In this document: in pieces, positions 62,784 through 64,000 of the stretch
Layout: every line of letters begins with the position of its first letter
Numbering within the stretch: the stretch's first letter is position 1
NCBI RefSeq assembly: GCF_009720625.1
Contig: NZ_CP046266.1
Coordinates: forward strand, 2,799,501 to 2,863,500
Source: Metabacillus sediminilitoris
GTDB taxonomy: Bacteria > Bacillota > Bacilli > Bacillales > Bacillaceae
DNA length: 64,000 nt
Direction of reading: 5' to 3'
Notes under the pieces: model-generated
Told to the model about the DNA's origin: nothing
The model's input: the letters and a program-made list of their open reading frames with translations, nothing else
The model's database searches: none
Translations under genes and position numbers: made by a program

Positions 62784-64000
62784 ATGACAACTTCAATTAA
62801 AACAACTACTTATCAAAACTTTATTAATAACCGCTGGATTGAATCTGTATCTGGAAAAACGATTGCGAGTATTAACCCTGCAACAAAAGAAATAATCGGA
62901 TACGTTCAAAATTCTACTATTGAAGAATTAAACGCTGCTGTTGATGCTGCGTACGTTGCGAAAAAAGCCTGGCGCAAACTTGGTCAATCAGCTCGTGGTC
63001 AACTACTCTTTAAAACTGCGAACATATTAGAAGAAAATCTTGAAGAAATTGCCGAAACGATGACAAGAGAAATGGGAAAAACCCTTCCAGAAGCAAAAGG
63101 TGAAACAGCAAGAGGTATTGCTATTCTTCGTTACTATGCAGGTGAAGGGATGAGGAAAGATGGAGATGTTATTCCATCCTCAGATAAAGATGCACTTATG
63201 TTTACAAAACGTACTCCGCTCGGGGTTGTAGGTGTAATTACGCCTTGGAATTTCCCGGTTGCGATTCCAATTTGGAAAATTGCTCCTGCACTTGTATATG
63301 GAAACACAATTGTGTTTAAACCTGCAAGCGAAGCAGCAGTTACAGCAGCTAAAGTTGTTGAATGCTTTGAAAAAGCCGGTTTCCCTGAAGGTGTCTTGAA
63401 CTTCGTAACAGGATCAGGTTCTGTGATAGGGCAGAGCTTAATAGACCATCCAAAACTAAATGCTATTACCTTCACTGGTTCTGAAAGTGTTGGGCATAGT
63501 GTAGCGAAATCTGCTTCTGCTCGTGGGATCAAATATCAGCTTGAAATGGGTGGTAAAAACCCAGTAATCGTTACGAAAGATGCCAACATTGATCAAGCTG
63601 TTGAAGCTGTCATAAGCGGTGGATTCCGTTCATCTGGCCAAAAATGTACTGCATCAAGCCGCGTTGTCGTGGAATCTACTGTCTATGAAGAATTCAAACA
63701 AAAGCTTATTGAAGCAACAGAAAAAATTACTGTTGGTAATGGGCTAAAAGATGGTATCTGGATGGGTCCTTGTGCAAGTGAAAGTCAGTTCAATACGTTT
63801 AAAGAATACATTGAAAAAGGAAAACAAGAGGGTGCGACACTTGTCTGTGGCGGGGAAGTGTTAACAGGTGGAGAATATGATAACGGTTTCTTTGTTACCC
63901 CAGCTATTTTCGATAATGTCACAATAGAAATGGCAATTGCACAAGATGAAATTTTTGGCCCAGTTATCGCTCTTATTAAAGCGGACGATCTTGAAGAAGC
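62784..64000 (+). CDS. Aldehyde dehydrogenase, truncated by the window end (probable 2,5-dioxopentanoate dehydrogenase)
   Basis: An aldehyde dehydrogenase of which 405 codons are visible; the rest lies beyond 64000. The catalytic motifs are TPWNFP (Asn), [11 protein letters not shown] (Glu) and [12 protein letters not shown] (Cys). AGGAG precedes ATG 62784. It resembles SSADH/alpha-ketoglutarate-semialdehyde dehydrogenases. Following a KdaD-like dehydratase, it would oxidise 2,5-dioxopentanoate to 2-oxoglutarate, the last step of the Weimberg route. Cofactor preference and exact function cannot be fixed from sequence. Confidence 0.85.
   Translation, partial: MTTSIKTTTYQNFINNRWIESVSGKTIASINPATKEIIGYVQNSTIEELNAAVDAAYVAKKAWRKLGQSARGQLLFKTANILEENLEEIAETMTREMGKTLPEAKGETARGIAILRYYAGEGMRKDGDVIPSSDKDALMFTKRTPLGVVGVITPWNFPVAIPIWKIAPALVYGNTIVFKPASEAAVTAAKVVECFEKAGFPEGVLNFVTGSGSVIGQSLIDHPKLNAITFTGSESVGHSVAKSASARGIKYQLEMGGKNPVIVTKDANIDQAVEAVISGGFRSSGQKCTASSRVVVESTVYEEFKQKLIEATEKITVGNGLKDGIWMGPCASESQFNTFKEYIEKGKQEGATLVCGGEVLTGGEYDNGFFVTPAIFDNVTIEMAIAQDEIFGPVIALIKADDLEE

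Overview
The window is low-GC DNA from an endospore-forming member of the Bacillaceae. The evidence is a full spoVA-type operon, several YhcN/YlaJ lipoproteins and YetF-like (DUF421) membrane proteins, a SpoIID/LytB protein, strong AGGAGG ribosome sites, frequent TTG/GTG starts and a perfect CcpA (cre) site. I cannot name the species. No tRNA, rRNA, CRISPR array or prophage was seen.

Region 1 (1-20975) is a spore-membrane neighbourhood. Its core, 1442-5131, has the gene order of the spoVA2mob/2duf heat-resistance operon: DUF1657, YhcN/YlaJ lipoprotein, SpoVAC, SpoVAD, SpoVAE, DUF1657, and a DUF421 protein with a DUF1657-like tail (2Duf type). A sigma-G-like promoter precedes it, and an intrinsic terminator sits after the first gene. 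A second YhcN-like gene has its own excellent sigma-G-like promoter. Two more DUF421 genes and several tiny hypothetical, probably spore-associated, genes follow. Interspersed are two MGDG-synthase-type glycosyltransferase genes (one decayed), a split 2-hydroxyacyl-CoA dehydratase activase system, an EEP-family phosphatase, a YkoP-like protein and a phosphodiesterase-family protein. A broken lipoprotein gene and an EgtD remnant show ongoing decay.

Region 2 (21006-26027) is a sulfur block: a TauE/SafE exporter behind a sigma-A promoter and a terminator-like leader, an Rrf2 regulator with three cysteines and a duplicated upstream motif, a YezD-like protein, and yrrT, mccA and mccB for converting homocysteine to cysteine. 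A SpoIID/LytB protein follows.

Region 3 (28056-43176) is acyl-CoA catabolism: thioesterase, a sigma-54 activator, acyl-CoA dehydrogenase behind a sigma-54 promoter, a PucR-type regulator, then hydroxyacyl-CoA dehydrogenase, enoyl-CoA hydratase, thiolase and acyl-CoA ligase. It ends with a five-gene Liv-type ABC importer, which suggests uptake and beta-oxidation of a small carboxylic acid.

Region 4 (43743-51060) holds a D-2-hydroxyacid dehydrogenase, PepF, a vanadium-haloperoxidase/PAP2-like protein, a dead GNAT gene and an IS110-family element with a structured non-coding end that could encode a bridge RNA.

Region 5 (51516-64000) is a sugar-acid operon: a TRAP transporter with two binding proteins, a LarA-like protein, an IlvD/EDD (YjhG/YagF-like) dehydratase, an IclR regulator, a KdaD-like FAH-fold dehydratase, a split UxaA-type dehydratase and a truncated aldehyde dehydrogenase. 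Together these suggest a Weimberg-type route from a pentonate to 2-oxoglutarate. The promoter region has a sigma-A promoter, two near-identical palindromic boxes and a perfect cre site.
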